Source: Xenorhabdus yunnanensis (lineage in GTDB: Bacteria; Pseudomonadota; Gammaproteobacteria; Enterobacterales; Enterobacteriaceae). From it: a DNA stretch of 36,460 nucleotides. Location: NCBI RefSeq assembly GCF_028598805.1, contig NZ_JAQRFI010000046.1, forward strand, positions 1-36,460, in the 5' to 3' direction. Under the pieces are notes generated by a model that was given only the letters and a program-made list of their open reading frames with translations, was not told the DNA's origin and searched no databases. Position 1 is the stretch's first letter. Each line of letters begins with the position of its first letter. Made by a program: the position numbers and the translations under genes. Below are positions 18,501 to 23,400 of the stretch, in pieces.

Positions 18501-20382
18501 TCCCGACACCATCGCGGTGGTATTTGAGGAGCAAACATTCAGTTATGGCGAGCTGAACCGCCGCGCCAATCAGTTGGCCCACCATCTGATTTCATTGGGA
18601 GTCCGCCCAGATGATCGGATAGCCATTTGTGTCGAACGCAGTCCGGAACTGATCGTAGGTCTGCTCGCTATCCTCAAGGCAGGCGGAGCTTATGTGCCAA
18701 TCGATCCGACTTATCCGACTGAGCGGCTGGTTTATATGCTGGAAGACTCGGCTCCCGTGGTCTTGCTAACGCAGATAACCCAAGCCGACAGGTTGTCCAA
18801 TTCTGGGTCTATATTGATGCCTATGATGCCTATTATAGTACTTGGCGCTCAAAATACGTTGTTGGCGGAACAACCGACCCATAATCCAGACATACAGGCT
18901 TTAGGACTGAGTTCACACCATCTGGCATACGTGATCTATACCTCAGGCTCTACAGGGCTACCCAAAGGCGTCATGATTGAGCATCGCAGTGTACTTCGTC
19001 TGATTATCAATAATGGCTTTACAGATATTGGGCCAGATGACTGCGTTGCCCATTGTGCCAATATCGCCTTTGACGCATCGACATGGGAAATCTGGTCTGC
19101 CTTGCTCAATGGCGCACGCCTGCATGTGGTTTCACAATCCGTGCTGCTCGATCAGATACGTTTCCGCGAATCGCTGATCAAGGGGCAAGTCAACGCCCTC
19201 TGGTTAACGGCTGGCTTGTTCAACGAATATCTCGATACGCTCAAACCCCTGTTCGGGCAATTGCGTTACTTACTTGCCGGCGGTGATGTCCTCGATCCGA
19301 AAAAGATACAGCAAGTACAATTAGCTGAATCACAACCAGCACATTTGATCAACGGGTATGGCCCAACGGAAACCACAACCTTTGCCGCCACCTATACAAT
19401 GATATCCCCCGTTGATGTGACTCGCTCTGTTCCCATTGGCAGCCCGATTGCCAATACCCGAATTTATATTCTTGACAAGTATGGTCAACCCGTTCCCTTT
19501 GGTGTGACCGGAGAAATTTATATTGCTGGTGCAGGTGTTGCACGCGGTTATCTGAATCGTCCAGAACTGACAGCCGAACGCTTCCTGATCGATCCATTCT
19601 CGCAAAATCCAGATGAACGTATGTACAAAACCGGAGACCTTGGTCGTTGGTTACCTGATGGCAATATTGAATATCTCGGCCGCAATGATTTTCAGATTAA
19701 GTTACGTGGCTTCCGCATCGAACCGGGCGAAATCGAGGCAAGACTCATGCAGTGCCACGGTGTTCGTGAAGCTGTCGTTTTAGTTCAAGAAACGGTTTTG
19801 ACTCAAGAAACAGCTTTAGCCCACGAAAACGAGCCGAACCAGAAACGCTTGGTTGCCTATCTGCTACCTCAGGATGGCTGCGAGTTGGTTCCTGTAGATT
19901 TGCGCCAGCAGCTCGCCCAGCATCTGTCCGAGTATATGCTGCCCAACGCCTTTATGGTGCTTGAAGCCTTCCCACTGACCCCCAATGGCAAACTTGACCG
20001 CAAGGCGTTTCCAGCCCCGGATTTGTCTGCCGTGGTGACACACGATTATGAGCCACCACAGGGAAGGATAGAAACCGCTCTGTCTCAAATCTGGCAAAAC
20101 TTATTAGGACTGGAGCGTGTCAGCCGTCACGACCATTTCTTCGAACTGGGCGGTCATTCACTGATGGTCATAAGACTAATAACACGTATAAAAAACAAAT
20201 TGTTGGTCAATATCCCCCTTACTTCGTTATTCACTTCGCCCAAATTGATGGAGCAGGCCAATGTCATTCTATCAATTCAAATGAATGCGGTAGGGGAAAA
20301 CGAGACTGAGTCAATCCAAAACGATCTTGACTCAATGTCGGCAGAAGAATTGATGGCAATTTTAGGCGGAGACAGCAAATAA
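1..20382 (+). CDS. Giant multimodular NRPS, 5'-truncated by the window (A1 tail to T7)
   Basis: This cytoplasmic NRPS subunit activates amino acids as adenylates, loads them on phosphopantetheine carriers and condenses them in order. The frame is open from base 1, so the true start lies upstream; the first in-window ATG, at 10, falls inside an adenylation domain and is not a start. At least 6,793 codons are visible. Domain order is A1(C-terminal end)-T1, C-A2-T2, Dual-A3-T3, C-A4-T4, Dual-A5-T5, C-A6-T6, Dual-A7-T7. Every complete A domain has the YTSGSTG core and the C-terminal NGKL lysine. Every T has GGHS with the attachment Ser. LCL domains carry HHIxxDG and dual domains HHLVSDH. There is no terminal TE; the protein ends in a short acidic docking-like tail and the TAA overlaps the next ATG by one base. 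Several A and C domains carry in-frame tandem repeats. NRPS identity is certain; substrates are by-eye predictions. Confidence 0.97.
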   Translation, partial: AQLMQCPGVREGVVIARENTGGQQQLVAYLRPLADVELVPAELRQQLARHLADYMLPSAFVTLETFPLTPNGKLDRQALPAPDSSTVVTRHYAAPLGETETVLAQIWQDLLGVAQVGRHDHFFELGGHSLLAIQLAARIRQALAKELPLQTLFAQPVLMTLAQTLTDAAITTQTRIPTADRRRPLPLSFAQQRLWFLGQLDPAASQAYHIPVALRLTGQLNHHALTTALDRLVARHESLRTRFVSIEGQPCQHIDPADIGFALSCHDLRQLDQTLHSNRIAELANLAAQIPFHFAQGSLIRGQLLQLADEEHVLLLTLHHIITDGWSISVLVRELNILYYAILNNHDDPLPPLPIQYADYAIWQREWLQGEIFTAQREFWFTQLENAPTLLSLPTDRPRPAVQTYVGSQIPFHLDASVLTALKALGQQHNTTLFMTVLTAWSIVLARLSGQDDIVIGTPVANRPNRELEGLIGFFVNTLALRVRFNADLSVADLLAQVREQALAAYAHQDLPFEQVVEALQPERSLSHSPIFQVMLALDNTPVQDQIPSSLQISRIELMNHELINHELINHSAHFDLMLLLTETDTGLVGGLEYASDLFDAATVERMLGYLQRVLTAMAADASQSIASQSITSLPILSASERQLLLVDFNATQADFPQDALIHQLFEEQVKHNPTATAVVCGDQKLSYDELNQRANRLAHHLIALDVRPDDRVAICVERRLEMMVGLLGILKAGGAYVSFDPTYPTERLMYMLGDSAPVVILTQTTLIDKLTSPVPTLILDAQEPFMAELPTHNPDAQTLGLTSHHLAYVIYTSGSTGLPKGVAIAHRNTVNFLTWAQRTFSADELANTLFATSLNFDLAVYECFAPLLSGGTVHLVTDVLSLINTSPTNTKSVSLINTVPSAIAHLIEANAVPMGIRTVNLAGEALKSHIVEQLFAYSTVENVCNLYGPSETTTYSTWTRMNRSTGFENHVGRPIANTRIYILDAYSQPVPLGVIGEIHIAGAGVARGYLNRPELTKERFLTDPFSSEPDARMYKTGDLGRWLPNGNIEYLGRNDFQVKIRGFRIELGEIETQLMQCHGVQEAVVIAREDEKNQKRLVAYLRPQNGIELVPAELRQQLAQHLAEYMLPSAFVTLDTFPLTSNGKLDRQALPAPDVFSIIIRGYEAPRGEVEATLAQIWQDLLGLEQVGRHDHFFELGGHSLMIVSLIERLYSLGWQLDVRSVFSAPVLTEMAQAIKGEIDTFIVPPNRIPTDCTVITPDMLPLISLSQAEIDAIVKATPGGTGNVQDIYPLAPLQEGILFHHLRQAHGDTYLLQSLLAFKTRERLDTFLAALQQVIDRHDILRTAACWQGLVRPVQVVWRQAPLCVNIFVPETTDDVPSQLQEHTNPRRYRLDLSRAPLFAADIAHDPAQDEWLLSLRFHHLVSDHMTLELIFAEIAQIQQGYADSLPATLPYRNFIAQTLSVPTAEHEAYFRAQLADIDTPTAPFGVLAMQGDNDPVVEAHLSLDLALAETIRTQARRLGVSPGVLFHVAWAQVLAQTIDHDKTIDHDNISSHGNISSHGNISSHGNIVFGSVLLGRLQGGAGVSQTLGMFINTLPVRVSLANRSVQEVVQATYHSLTALLEHEQAPLALAQRCSGVAQSVPLFSALLNYRHSQIKEGDEANVIEIPQLDMRILAIEERTNYPVTLSVDDMGIGFRLTAQTVTSIDPARITTYLATAIRGLVDVLTHDPKRLIQDVSILPAAERQQLLVDFNATQVDFPQNGLIHQLFEAQVEQHPDAIAVVFEDRSVFEAQSLSYGELNRRANRLAHHLIALGVRPDDRVAICVERSLELVVGLLAILKAGGAYVPLNPTYPTERMMYMLEDSEPVALLTQTAQANKLGSLTSVIPMVLLDIASLDVQESFLTAQPTHNPDIQALNLTSSNLAYVIYTSGSTGQPKGVMVEHRNVLRLIINSDFADIGPNDCIAHCANMAFDASTWEIWSALLNGARLHVVSQSVLLDPVHFCNALIEGQVTALWLTVGVFNEYLDALKPLLGQLRYLLIGGDALDPRKIQQVQLAESQPVHLINGYGPTETTTFAATYAIASSVNIARSIPIGRPIANTQIYILDPHSQPVPLGVAGEIYIAGAGVARGYLNRPELTTERFLADPFSSNPDARMYKTGDLGRWLPDGNIEYLGRNDFQIKLRGFRIELGEIEAKLTQCHGVREAVVLAHEDETKQKRLIAYLLPQTGAELAPAELRQQLARHLAEYMLPSVFITLDTFPLTPNGKLDRQALPAPDLSAVVARGYEAPMGEIEIALARIWQKLLGLEQVGRHDHFFELGGHSLLAVQLVAHVRQDLARDLSLQQLFDQPVLINLAQTLTGTSTTAQRVIPVTNRNQLLPLSFAQQRLWFLAQIDQAASLAYHIPGALRLIGQLNRHALASALNHLIARHEILRTRFVLVAGQPYQQIDPADMSLTLSYQDLRPLAPETHSSRIAELAASESQTPFDFTQGPLIRGHVLQLADKEHVLFLTHHHIISDGWSISVLMHELSALYRAILDGQDDPLPPLPIQYADYAVWQREWLQEAALTAQRDFWHTQLEGAPALLTLPTDRPRSATQTFVGGRVPVHFDAGLLASLKKLGQRHNTTLFMTVLSAWGIVLARLSGQDDVVIGTPVANRPHHELEGLIGFFVNTLALRITLNNSANVTDLLSQIRERALAAYAHQDLPFEQVVETLQPERNLSYSPIFQVMLALNNTPIQALALPDIQCISVEQTHPSAHFDLTLSLTETGAGLVGDLAYAADLFDAATVERMAGYLANVLTAMTEDETQRIATLPMLPESERQQVLMNFNATQADFPQDALIHQLFEAQVLQHPNATALVYEDQTLSYGELNCRANQLAHYLIAMGVRPDDRVAICVERNLKMVVGLLAILKAGGAYVPLDPVYPAERLVYMLEDAAPVTLLTQTEWIDKLSSTLPTVLLDNTFDNALDSQAPLLATQPTDNPDAQALGLTSRHLAYVIYTSGSTGQPKGVMIEHRGLCNLITTQKNALALTPDSRFLQFASISFDACIWECCMALMAGARLYLAKRADLLPGAVLSSYLEDHAISHVLLSPTALAAMDSLPDTLQTLLVGGEACPPSLVKRWSQGRQMINAYGPTEITVCATLYLCNRYLCNRYLCGCSEENNPPPIGRPIANTQIYILDANTQPVPLGVIGEIYIAGAGIARGYLNRHELTAERFLADPFSSNPDARMYKTGDLGRWLPDGNIEYLGRNDFQIKLRGFRIELGEIENRLRQCHGVREAVVLAPEEDETNQKRLIAYLLPQAGAELVPAELRQQLAQHLAEYMLPSAFVTLDSFPLTPNGKLDHRALPAPDSSAIAIRSHASPIGEAETTLAQIWQKLLGLKQVSRHDHFFELGGHSLMVVSLIEELRTIGWQLDVRSVFAAPVLADMAQALQHDTDAFVVPPNRIPDNCTAITPDMLPLASLSQTEIDAIVDNIPGGASNVQDIYPLTPLQEGILFHHLLQTQGDAYLLQIILAFDARERLDAFLGALQQVIDRHDILRTAAYWQDLVQPVQVVWRKASLNIRVFSPATTDDIPAQLQAHTDPDQHRLDLTRAPLFAADIAHDPAQNEWLLTLRFHHLVSDHMTLDLIFAEIAQILQGNAAALPAMLPYRNFIAQVLSVPASIHEMYFRDQLADIDEPTAPFGVLAIPKNPPKNSPKKSPKVSSDNSKSVAKDRILLAPDLAKAIRTQARRLGVSPGVLFHVAWGQVLAQTSGRDDVVFGSVLLGRLQGGAGADRILGMFINTLPIRISLSGRTVQEIVQDTYLNLTTLLEHEQAPLALAQRCSGVAQPIPLFSALLNYRHSQAGKGDATETIWADMRLVTAEERTNYPITLSVDDLGDGFQLTALTVNEIVPAQVTTYLATAINGLVDALVHNPQQLILDIPVLPAAERQQLLVNFNTTQVDFPQNGLIHQLFEAQVLQRPNATAVIYEDQTLSYDELNQRANRLAHYLLALGIRPDDRVAICAERSLALIIGLLGILKAGGAYVPLDPNYPAERLAYMLADSTPVVLLTQTAQADKLPKTVPTVLLDDVLADRQSFNNQSFNNQAFDNPDALALGLSSRDLAYVIYTSGSTGQPKGVMVEHRSVLRLIINNNFAEIGPDDCLAHCANVSFDAATWEVWAGLVHGARVLLIPEKTLLQPTSFGQCLSSEGVSALFLTTALFNQYANLIAPSLSGLRYVLFGGEQTDTRPAIRLRAEHPPTHLLHVYGPTETTTFATAYEIPMMENTDGNSERKIPIGHPISNTQIYILDKRGQPVPLGVAGEIHIAGPGVARGYLNRPELTAERFLADPFSSEPDARMYKTGDLGCWLPDGNIEYLARNDFQVKLRGFRIELGEIEARLTQCDGVREAVVLAREDEPNLKRLVAYLLPQDGIELVPAELRQQLAQHLAEYMLPSAFVTLEAFPLTPNGKLDRQALPAPDSSAVITRHYEAPIGETEIALAQIWQDLLGLERVGRHDHFFELGGHSLLAVQFSARVRQVLARELPLQQLFDQPLLSDLALVLTEASTTTQAAIPLADRNQPLPLSFAQQRLWFLGQLDPAASLAYHIPTALCLTGQLNRHAMTSALDQLVARQEILRTRFVLVSGQPCQQIDPADIGFALSYQDLRSLTPETQNNRLTELTAAEAQTPFDFIQGPLIRGYLLQLADEEHVLLLTQHHIISDGWSISVLMHEMKALYRAALEGQSDPLPPLPIQYADYAVWQRHWLQEALTAQRDFWCSQLEGAPALLTLPTDRPRPAVQSYVGSRVPVHFDVDLLAALKRLGQRHNTTLFMTVLSAWSIVLARLSGQDDIVIGTPVANRPHHELEGMIGFFVNTLALRITLSDSANIADLLAEVRKQAFAAYTHQDLPFEQVVEALQPGRSLSYSPIFQVMLALNNMSLQEFTSPQESSLPDLQLTSLEQEHHSAHFDLTLSLTETEAGLVGELAYAIDLFDAITIERMVGYLTNVLTAMVTDETQIIAALPMLPESERQQLLVGFNAHQEDFPQDSLIHQLFEAQAAQHPDAIAVVFGEKTLSYKELNRHANRLAHHLIALGVRPDDRVAICVERSLEMVVGLLAILKAGGAYVPLDPAYPADRLAYMLEDATPVAILTQTTLSEKLDCALPTVLLDTVLLDTVLPDNELDSPASFLTTLPTDNPDTQALGLASRHLAYVIYTSGSTGQPKGVMVEHANVIRLLAATQSRFQFNDKDVWTLFHSFAFDFSVWELWGALAYGGRLVVISADCARSPQMFYSLLCREQVTILNQTPSAFRQLISAQDDTSYSLAHSLRCIIFGGEALELHTLIPWVTRNPTSQTRLVNMYGITEITVHATYRELTESDINSGRGSLIGQPLSDLRVYILDPYGQPVPLGVAGEIYIVGAGVARGYLNRPELTTERFLADPFCPDSDIRMYKTGDLGRWLPDGNIEYLGRNDFQVKLRGFRIELGEIEARLEQCHGVREAVVLAQEILAQEIVLAREDASHSASYKNTEGQKRLVAYVRPLDGIELVPAELRQQLSQHLAEYMLPSAFVTLDAFPLTPNGKLDRQALPAPDLSAIVVREYASPIGEMEIALAQIWQNLLGLERVGRHDHFFELGGHSLMIVSLIEGLRGLGWQLDVRSVFVAPVLVDMAQAIQHDARTFVVPSNCIPEDCTTITSDMLPLVTLSQTEIDAIIATVPGGVANVQDIYPLAPLQEGILFHHLLQTQGDNYLLQSLLAFDTYEHLNTFLAALQQVIDRHDILRTAAYWQELAQSVQVVWRQAPLSINTFIPTTADDVPAQLRAYTDPRQHCIDLNRAPLFTADIAHDPTQDEWLLALRFHHLVSDHMTLELIFAEIALILQGNAETLPAVLPYRNFIAQTLNMPTAEHEAYFRAQFADVDEPTAPFGMLKVQTDGELVTEARLAIEPDLAKAIRAQARRLGVSPSVLFHVAWAQVLAQTSGRDDVVFGSVLLGRLQGGAGAERVLGMFINTLPMRVSLTNRTVQEVVQDTYHGLMMLLEHEQAPLVLAQRCSGMAQSMPLFSTLLNYRHSQSGEAETVDSVWTGMRILAAEERTNYPITLSVDDLGTDFRLVAQTVADIEPNRVIHYLATAINGLIDALAREPQQLIRNISILPATERRQLLVDLNATQRGFSQDSLIQQLFEAQVASHPDTIAVVFEEQTFSYGELNRRANQLAHHLISLGVRPDDRIAICVERSPELIVGLLAILKAGGAYVPIDPTYPTERLVYMLEDSAPVVLLTQITQADRLSNSGSILMPMMPIIVLGAQNTLLAEQPTHNPDIQALGLSSHHLAYVIYTSGSTGLPKGVMIEHRSVLRLIINNGFTDIGPDDCVAHCANIAFDASTWEIWSALLNGARLHVVSQSVLLDQIRFRESLIKGQVNALWLTAGLFNEYLDTLKPLFGQLRYLLAGGDVLDPKKIQQVQLAESQPAHLINGYGPTETTTFAATYTMISPVDVTRSVPIGSPIANTRIYILDKYGQPVPFGVTGEIYIAGAGVARGYLNRPELTAERFLIDPFSQNPDERMYKTGDLGRWLPDGNIEYLGRNDFQIKLRGFRIEPGEIEARLMQCHGVREAVVLVQETVLTQETALAHENEPNQKRLVAYLLPQDGCELVPVDLRQQLAQHLSEYMLPNAFMVLEAFPLTPNGKLDRKAFPAPDLSAVVTHDYEPPQGRIETALSQIWQNLLGLERVSRHDHFFELGGHSLMVIRLITRIKNKLLVNIPLTSLFTSPKLMEQANVILSIQMNAVGENETESIQNDLDSMSAEELMAILGGDSK
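1669..1713 (+). repeat. 15-bp tandem repeat x3 (ELMNH/ELINH/ELINH)
   Basis: The unit gaactgataaatcat is present in three in-frame copies, the first with one G/A change. It lies in the module 2 condensation domain, after QVMLALDN, where other LCL domains have a short LPDLQL-type loop. Confidence 0.95.
1864..1899 (+). repeat. 15-bp tandem repeat x2.4 (ASQSI/ASQSI/TS)
   Basis: The unit gcaagtcaatctatt occurs twice perfectly plus a partial third. It lies in the C-A linker of module 2, at the same place as the QSVSKI array of module 10. Confidence 0.95.
4618..4653 (+). repeat. 18-bp tandem repeat x2 (TIDHDK/TIDHDN)
   Basis: Two copies of acgattgatcacgataaa, the second with two changes, directly abut a different 18-bp array. 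They lie in the module 3 dual C/E domain, just before VFGSVLLGRL. Confidence 0.95.
4654..4707 (+). repeat. 18-bp tandem repeat x3 (ISSHGN)
   Basis: Three copies of atcagtagtcatggaaat, with one T/C change, follow the TIDHDK array. Together the two arrays replace the short SGRDDV segment of the other dual domains. Confidence 0.95.
5350..5385 (+). repeat. 18-bp duplication (VFEDRS/VFEAQS)
   Basis: Two imperfect copies of gtatttgaagatcggtca near the A3 N-terminus, before LSYGELN. A9 has an analogous duplication in the same strand-loop. Confidence 0.9.
8884..8913 (+). repeat. Degenerate 12-bp repeat (DNTF/DNAL/DS)
   Basis: Decayed copies of a gataatactttt-like unit lie in the A4 loop between the A2 and A3 motifs, the loop that carries clear repeats in A5, A6, A9 and A10. 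Confidence 0.5.
9436..9474 (+). repeat. 15-bp tandem repeat x2.6 (YLCNR/YLCNR/YLC)
   Basis: Perfect copies of tatttatgtaaccgt lie directly after GPTEITVCAT in A4, between the A5 and A6 motifs. The array adds extra Cys residues. Confidence 0.95.
11071..11112 (+). repeat. 12-bp tandem repeat x3.5 (PKNP/PKNS/PKKS/PK)
   Basis: The unit cctaaaaatcca occurs in three slightly diverged copies plus a partial one. It makes a Pro/Lys-rich stretch in the loop after FGVLAI of the module 5 dual C/E domain. Confidence 0.92.
12073..12347 (+). repeat. Direct repeat, A5 copy (partner 25470-25729)
   Basis: This 275-bp block, from the GGAYVPLDP segment to the YTSGSTG core, matches A9 with a handful of base changes and one 15-bp length difference inside the QSFNN array. 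Confidence 0.9.
12235..12279 (+). repeat. 15-bp tandem repeat x3 (QSFNN/QSFNN/QAFDN)
   Basis: Two perfect copies of caatcatttaataac and one diverged copy lie in the A2-A3 loop of A5. The paralogous locus in A9 (25632-25661) has one copy fewer. Confidence 0.95.
14761..14796 (+). repeat. Degenerate 18-bp duplication (SLQEFT/SPQESS)
   Basis: Two copies matching at about 12 of 18 bases in the module 6 C domain, at the loop that carries ELINH in module 2. Possibly an old expansion. Confidence 0.45.
15439..15483 (+). repeat. 15-bp tandem repeat x3 (TVLLD/TVLLD/TVLPD)
   Basis: Three near-identical copies of acggtcttgctggat in the A2-A3 loop of A6. The unit includes the TVLLD strand that is single-copy in sister domains, so the expansion duplicated native sequence. 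Confidence 0.93.
15907..15930 (+). repeat. Degenerate 12-bp duplication (YSLA/HSLR)
   Basis: Two weakly matching 12-bp units in A6, between pocket positions 278 and 299. May be chance. Confidence 0.3.
16450..16479 (+). repeat. 15-bp tandem repeat x2 (LAQEI/LAQEI)
   Basis: Two copies differing mostly at third positions, after REAVV in the C-terminal subdomain of A6. A7 and A8 carry different arrays at the same site. Confidence 0.9.
18817..18834 (+). repeat. 9-bp duplication (MPM/MPI)
   Basis: Two copies of atgcctatg, matching at 8 of 9 bases, in the A2-A3 loop of A7. Short enough that chance is possible. Confidence 0.5.
19777..19830 (+). repeat. Degenerate 18-bp tandem repeat x3 (VLVQET/VLTQET/ALAHEN)
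   Basis: Three diverged 18-bp copies follow GVREA in A7. The last copy corresponds to the native ALAHE/VLARE segment of sister domains, suggesting duplication of the existing strand end. Confidence 0.85.
20266..20379 (+). other. C-terminal docking-like tail of gene 1 product
   Basis: After T7 come about 38 residues, acidic and mostly helical-looking, ending MSAEELMAILGGDSK. The tail of the gene 2 product is nearly the same, so this looks like a subunit recognition element for the basic N-terminus of the following subunit. This role is inferred from position and conservation. Confidence 0.65.
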
Positions 20383-20386
20383 TGAC

Positions 20387-20399
20387 AAGGGCTAACATG
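20387..20399 (+). promoter_or_regulatory. Ribosome binding site and start of gene 2
   Basis: AAGGG at 20387-20391 lies five bases before the ATG at 20397. A second ATG at 20382 overlaps the gene 1 TAA as TAATG, and has only a GGAG ten bases ahead. The same double-ATG layout is repeated at the gene 2/3 junction, which favours the inner ATG and suggests translational coupling. Confidence 0.65.
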
Positions 20400-20498
20400 A
20401 ATATCAATGACTTGAAACGTGCGGTTCTGGAAAAAAGACTTGAAGAACAATTGAAAGTACGCGGCTATCAGCAGCAACAGTCATTGATAAAACCAGCG
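20397..20498 (+). other. N-terminal docking-like helix of gene 2 product
   Basis: The first residues, MNINDLKRAVLEKRLEEQL, form a basic amphipathic helix ahead of the condensation domain. The gene 3 product starts with a very similar helix. A role in docking to the acidic tail of the preceding subunit is inferred. Confidence 0.65.
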
Positions 20499-23400
20499 AA
20501 CCGACATCGACCACTGCCGCTATCCTTCGCACAACAGCGATTATGGTTTCTCAGCCAAATCGATCCGGCGGCCAGTCAAGCCTATCATCTGCCTGTGATA
20601 CTGCGCCTTACCGGCCGGCTCGACCGAGATGCACTGAAAACTTCCCTCGATCGCCTGATTACCCGCCATGAAAGCCTGCGTACCCGCTTTATACTGGTTG
20701 AAGGCCAGCCCTGCCAGTACATTGATCCGGCTGACATCGGTTTTGCTCTGTCCTGCCATGATCTGCGCCAGCTCGATCAGGCCCTGCATATTCACCGTGT
20801 CACCGAGCTGGCTGATATTGAAGCTCAGACTCCCTTCGATTTTGCTCAGGGACCACTTATTCGTGGTCAACTGCTGCAATTGACAGACGAGGAGCATGTG
20901 TTATTGCTCACCCTGCATCACATCATCACTGACGGCTGGTCCGTCGGTGTGCTGGTGCAAGAGTTGGGGACTTTCTACCGCACGGCCCTTGATGGTCATC
21001 ACGATCCTTTGCCTCCATTGCCCATTCAGTATGCGGATTATGCTGTCTGGCAACATGAGCAGTTGAAAGAAACGGCTCTCACTGAACAGCATGATTTCTG
21101 GTGTATCCGGCTTAAGGGCGCTCCGGCCTTACTGACACTTCCCACCGATCGACCTCGCCCGACGGTACAAACTTATGCCGGCGGTCAAGTGTCTTTCCAC
21201 CTTGATGCCACATTATTGGCATCACTTAAGGCGCTTGGACAACGCCATAACAGTACCTTGTTTATGACGGTATTGACTGCCTGGAGTATCGTACTCGCCC
21301 GACTCAGTGGTCAGGACGATATCGTCATCGGTACGCCGGTTGCCAACCGTCCGCACCATGAACTTGAAGGATTGGTTGGTTTCTTTGTCAATACACTGGC
21401 TTTGCGCATCACATTCAATGATGGCCTGAGTGTGGCAGATTTGCTTGCACAGGTTCGCGAGCAGGCGTTTGCCGCCTATGCCCATCAGGATCTGCCCTTC
21501 GAGCAGGTGGTGGAAGCACTACAACCGGAACGCAGCCTGAGCTACAGCCCCATTTTTCAGGTAATGCTGGCCTTAAACAACACCCCAGCTCAAGAGTTGA
21601 CATTACCCGATTTGCAGCTCTCAACGATTGAACAGGCTCGTCGTAGTGCACATTTTGACTTAACGTTATCACTGAGCGAAACCAAGGCGGGTTTGGTTGG
21701 TGATCTGGAATATGCCACTGATTTATTCGACGCCTCAACTGTTGAGCGCATGGTCGGCTATTTAACCAATATCCTGACGGCGATGGTCACTGACGAGACA
21801 CAACGCATTGCCACTCTGCCGATGCTGCCGGAAACAGAACAGCAACAACTGCTGGTCAGCTTCAACGCTACTCAAACAGATTTCCCACAAGATGCCTTGA
21901 TCCACCAGCTTTTTGAAGTTCAGGCGGAGCAACGCCCTGACGCTATTGCAGTGGTTTTTAAAGATCAAATCATCAGTTATGGCGAGCTGAACCATCGCGC
22001 CAATCGTCTGGCTCATCATTTGCTGGCATTGGGCGTTCGCCCCGACGATCGGGTCGCAATTTGCCTCGAACGCAGTCTCGAAACGATTGTGGGCTTACTT
22101 GGCATCCTTAAAGCCGGTGGCGCCTATCTTCCACTTGATCCAGCCTATCCCACCGAGCGGCTGGCATATATGCTTGAAGACGCAGCTCCCTTAGTATTAC
22201 TGACTCAGACAACGCTGATTGACAGGCTGCCAAACACTGTGCCTGTGGTTATGCTCGACACTCAGGAAACGTTATTAGGGACACAATCTATTACACTACC
22301 TATTCATAACCCAGATGCTCAGGCATTGGGGCTGACATCACACCATCTGGCGTATGTGATCTACACGTCAGGCTCGACGGGACAGCCCAAAGGCGTGATG
22401 GTTGAACACCGCAGTGTCAATCGGTTGGTGATCAATAATGGTTATGCAGATATCGGGGCAGATGACTGCGTTGCCCATTGCGCCAATATTGCTTTTGACG
22501 CGTCAACATGGGAAATCTGGTCTGCCCTGTTAAACGGTGGTCGTCTGCACATAGTTTCACAATCAACGTTACTCGATCCGCTACGTTTCTGCGATTCATT
22601 GATTCGGGGACACGTTACCGCCCTCTGGTTAACGGCGGGTTTATTCAACAAATATCTCGATGCGCTCAAACCCCTGTTTGGTCAATTGCGCTACCTGATC
22701 ACTGGCGGTGATGTCCTTGACCCAAGAGCGATCCAGTACGCTCAGTTGACTGAGCCTCAGCCGGCACACTTGATTAACGGCTATGGCCCAACGGAAAACA
22801 CAACGTTTACCACAACCTACTCCATTGATTCGCCAATCAATGCTGACCGTACTATTCCCATAGGTCGCCCAATTGCCAACACCCAAATCTATATTCTTGA
22901 CAAATATCTTCAGCCCGTCCCTCTCGGTGTCACGGGTGAAATCTATGCCGCTGGAGCCGGTGTTGCCCGGAGTTATTTGAACCGTCCCGAACTCACCACT
23001 GAACGCTTCCTGATCAATCCATTCTCTTCAAATCAGGAGGCACGCATGTACAAAACCGGTGACCTTGGCCGCTGGCTGCCGGATGGCAATGTCGAATACC
23101 TCGGCCGCAATGATTTTCAGGTCAAACTGCGGGGCTTCCGTATTGAACCCGGCGAAATCGAAGCACAACTGAGGCAATGCCACGGAGTACGTGAAGCGGT
23201 GGTACTGGCTTGTGAAGACGGTTTACGTGAAGACGGTTTACGTGAAGACCGTTCTGATGAAAATATGGCCGGACAAAAACGTTTGGTGGCTTATCTACTG
23301 CCTCAAGCGGGTATTGAACTGGTGCCGACCGAACTGCGTCAACAACTTGCCCGACACCTTGCCGACTATATGTTGCCCAGCGCTTTTGTGATATTGGAGG

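Larger units (their letters stand above)
16972..20265 (+). other. Module 7: Dual C/E - A7 (Val-like) - T7
   Basis: The dual domain has HHLLQTQGD at 17155-17181 and HHLVSDH at 17512-17532. A7 (about 18406-20022) has the same pocket as A3, DAWWLGGTF. T7 (Ser 20158-20160) is a third carrier type (VIRLITRIKNKLLVNIPL), shared only with T9; both sit at the end of a subunit. Repeats lie at 18817-18834 and 19777-19830. Confidence 0.85.

Noticed and set aside
20382-20396. Noncoding spacer or promoter between genes 1 and 2
   Set aside because: The stop and first ATG overlap, leaving no room for a promoter; the genes look co-transcribed and coupled.
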